From contig CAYJIS010000065.1 in NCBI GenBank assembly GCA_964370315.1, forward strand, positions 1-6,765: a DNA stretch of 6,765 bases. The letters run 5' to 3'. The position numbers and the translations under genes were made by a program. How positions within the stretch are numbered: position 1 is the first letter of the stretch; each line of letters begins with the position of its first letter. The notes below the pieces were generated by a model. The model was not told where the DNA came from, searched no databases, and was given only the letters and a program-made list of their open reading frames with translations. This document shows, in pieces, positions 6,005 to 6,765 of this stretch. This DNA is from CAYJFX01 sp964370315. GTDB taxonomy: Bacteria > Spirochaetota > Spirochaetia > Treponematales > Treponemataceae.

Positions 6005-6765
6005 TTTCTTACAAAGGAAGTGCTGGATTCGAAGAATATTATAAGAATATCTTTTTAGATCGTTGGGGTAAGCTTAAAGAATCATTTTTAAATGAGCCTA
6101 ATTATATTGAGTGGAATCCAGAAAACACTAAGTCATATTTTTTAGACAGTGCAAGTGTATTAGCTGCTTATTCCTTGCCTTTGATCGGAGCAAAAAATGT
6201 TTTAGATATGTGTGCCGCTCCCGGAGGTAAAAGTTTAGTTTTAGCATATAGAATGGACAGTGATGCATTTTTATTGTGTAATGAGCGATCAGCCTCTCGT
6301 AGAAATAGATTGAATCAAGTATTGGATGAACACTTGAGTGCGGAAGTTAGAAGTAGGGTAAACATTTCTTCAAATGATGGAGCACTAATGTGTAAAAGAG
6401 AATTAAACTCATTTGATGCGATTTTACTCGATGCACCATGCTCATCAGAGCGTCATGTTATTCAAGATAAAAAATATCTTGATGCATGGACCCAAGCAAG
6501 AATTAAAAATTTAAGTTTTACACAATGGGCCTTATTATCATCAGCTTTTAGAGTGCTTAAAACTGAAGGCCATATTATATATTCTACTTGTGCTTTGTCA
6601 AATGTAGAAAATGATTTTGTAATAAAAAAACTACTAAAAAAGTTTAGTAATGCATCAGTACTTGATATTGATTTTAAACAAATTGAGTCTGAATGCAGTT
6701 ATCATTTACCAAAAACAGAAAAAACTGACTATGGTTATCATGTATTACCAGATAGAGAAAATGGC
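6001..6765 (+). CDS. RNA cytosine-C5 methyltransferase, NOL1/NOP2/Sun (RsmB/RsmF/NSUN) family (3' partial)
   Basis: The reading frame is open from the ATG at 6001 to the window end (255 codons, no stop), so the C-terminus is missing. It encodes an S-adenosylmethionine-dependent enzyme that methylates C5 of cytosine in RNA. The SAM-binding motif is DMCAAPGGKS (residues 69-78). Motif IV is DAPCSSERHV with Cys147, the cysteine that helps release product. Motif VI is YSTCALSNVEND with Cys197, the expected catalytic nucleophile. CNERSASRRNRL (about 90-101) is the ribose-contacting region. The SSERHV continuation of motif IV, in place of the bacterial SGxG, resembles human NSUN4 and NSUN3 as I remember them. 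The N-terminus is short, with no NusB-like domain as in RsmB. What is visible looks like the catalytic core, so any C-terminal RNA-binding domain would lie beyond the window. An ATGA overlap ties it to the pseudouridine synthase gene. The target is probably rRNA; this is an inference from the family. Confidence 0.88.
   Translation, partial: MISYKGSAGFEEYYKNIFLDRWGKLKESFLNEPNYIEWNPENTKSYFLDSASVLAAYSLPLIGAKNVLDMCAAPGGKSLVLAYRMDSDAFLLCNERSASRRNRLNQVLDEHLSAEVRSRVNISSNDGALMCKRELNSFDAILLDAPCSSERHVIQDKKYLDAWTQARIKNLSFTQWALLSSAFRVLKTEGHIIYSTCALSNVENDFVIKKLLKKFSNASVLDIDFKQIESECSYHLPKTEKTDYGYHVLPDRENG

Noticed and set aside
1..6765. CRISPR arrays, tRNA or rRNA genes, insertion sequences, integration sites
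   Set aside because: No regularly spaced repeats, structural RNA signatures, transposase motifs or terminal inverted repeats were seen; the window is tightly packed with genes on one strand.

Overview
The window looks like chromosome from a low-GC spirochete, most likely a Treponema. The main reason is the first three genes. They reproduce the order of the TPR-protein-associated TRAP transporter (TPAT) known from Treponema pallidum: a TPR T-component (TatT), a periplasmic solute receptor (TatP) and a fused QM permease. Very A/T-rich intergenic DNA, a relaxed spirochete-like lipobox and weak ribosome binding sites fit this. The assignment rests on recognised protein families, not on a database search.

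Layout: all genes are on the + strand. Positions 1-909 hold the 3' part of tatT, whose start and probable lipoprotein signal lie upstream. A 142-bp A/T-rich gap (910-1051) follows. It carries an all-A/T hairpin and then a well-spaced sigma70-like promoter. tatP (1052-2083) and the QM permease gene (2085-3938) are separated by one base. A family 3 glycoside hydrolase lipoprotein follows 26 bases later (3965-5254), then an RluA-family pseudouridine synthase (5261-6004). An RNA cytosine-C5 methyltransferase of the NOL1/NOP2/Sun family starts in an ATGA overlap at 6001 and runs off the window end.

Functional reading: TatT, TatP and QM should form one sodium- or proton-driven importer. The receptor TatP lacks the arginine that normally pairs with a carboxylate ligand, so the substrate is probably not a simple organic acid. 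The GH3 lipoprotein is probably an envelope beta-N-acetylhexosaminidase-like enzyme. The last two genes are a translationally coupled pair of RNA-modification enzymes. Tight spacing from 1052 to the window end is consistent with one transcript from the promoter near 961-989.

Nothing here amounts to a wholly new system. The most interesting points are the atypical ligand site and missing lipobox of TatP, the hairpin and promoter between tatT and tatP, the shortened catalytic loop of the GH3 enzyme, the Asn-for-His change in the pseudouridine synthase, and the NSUN4-like motif IV of the methyltransferase.
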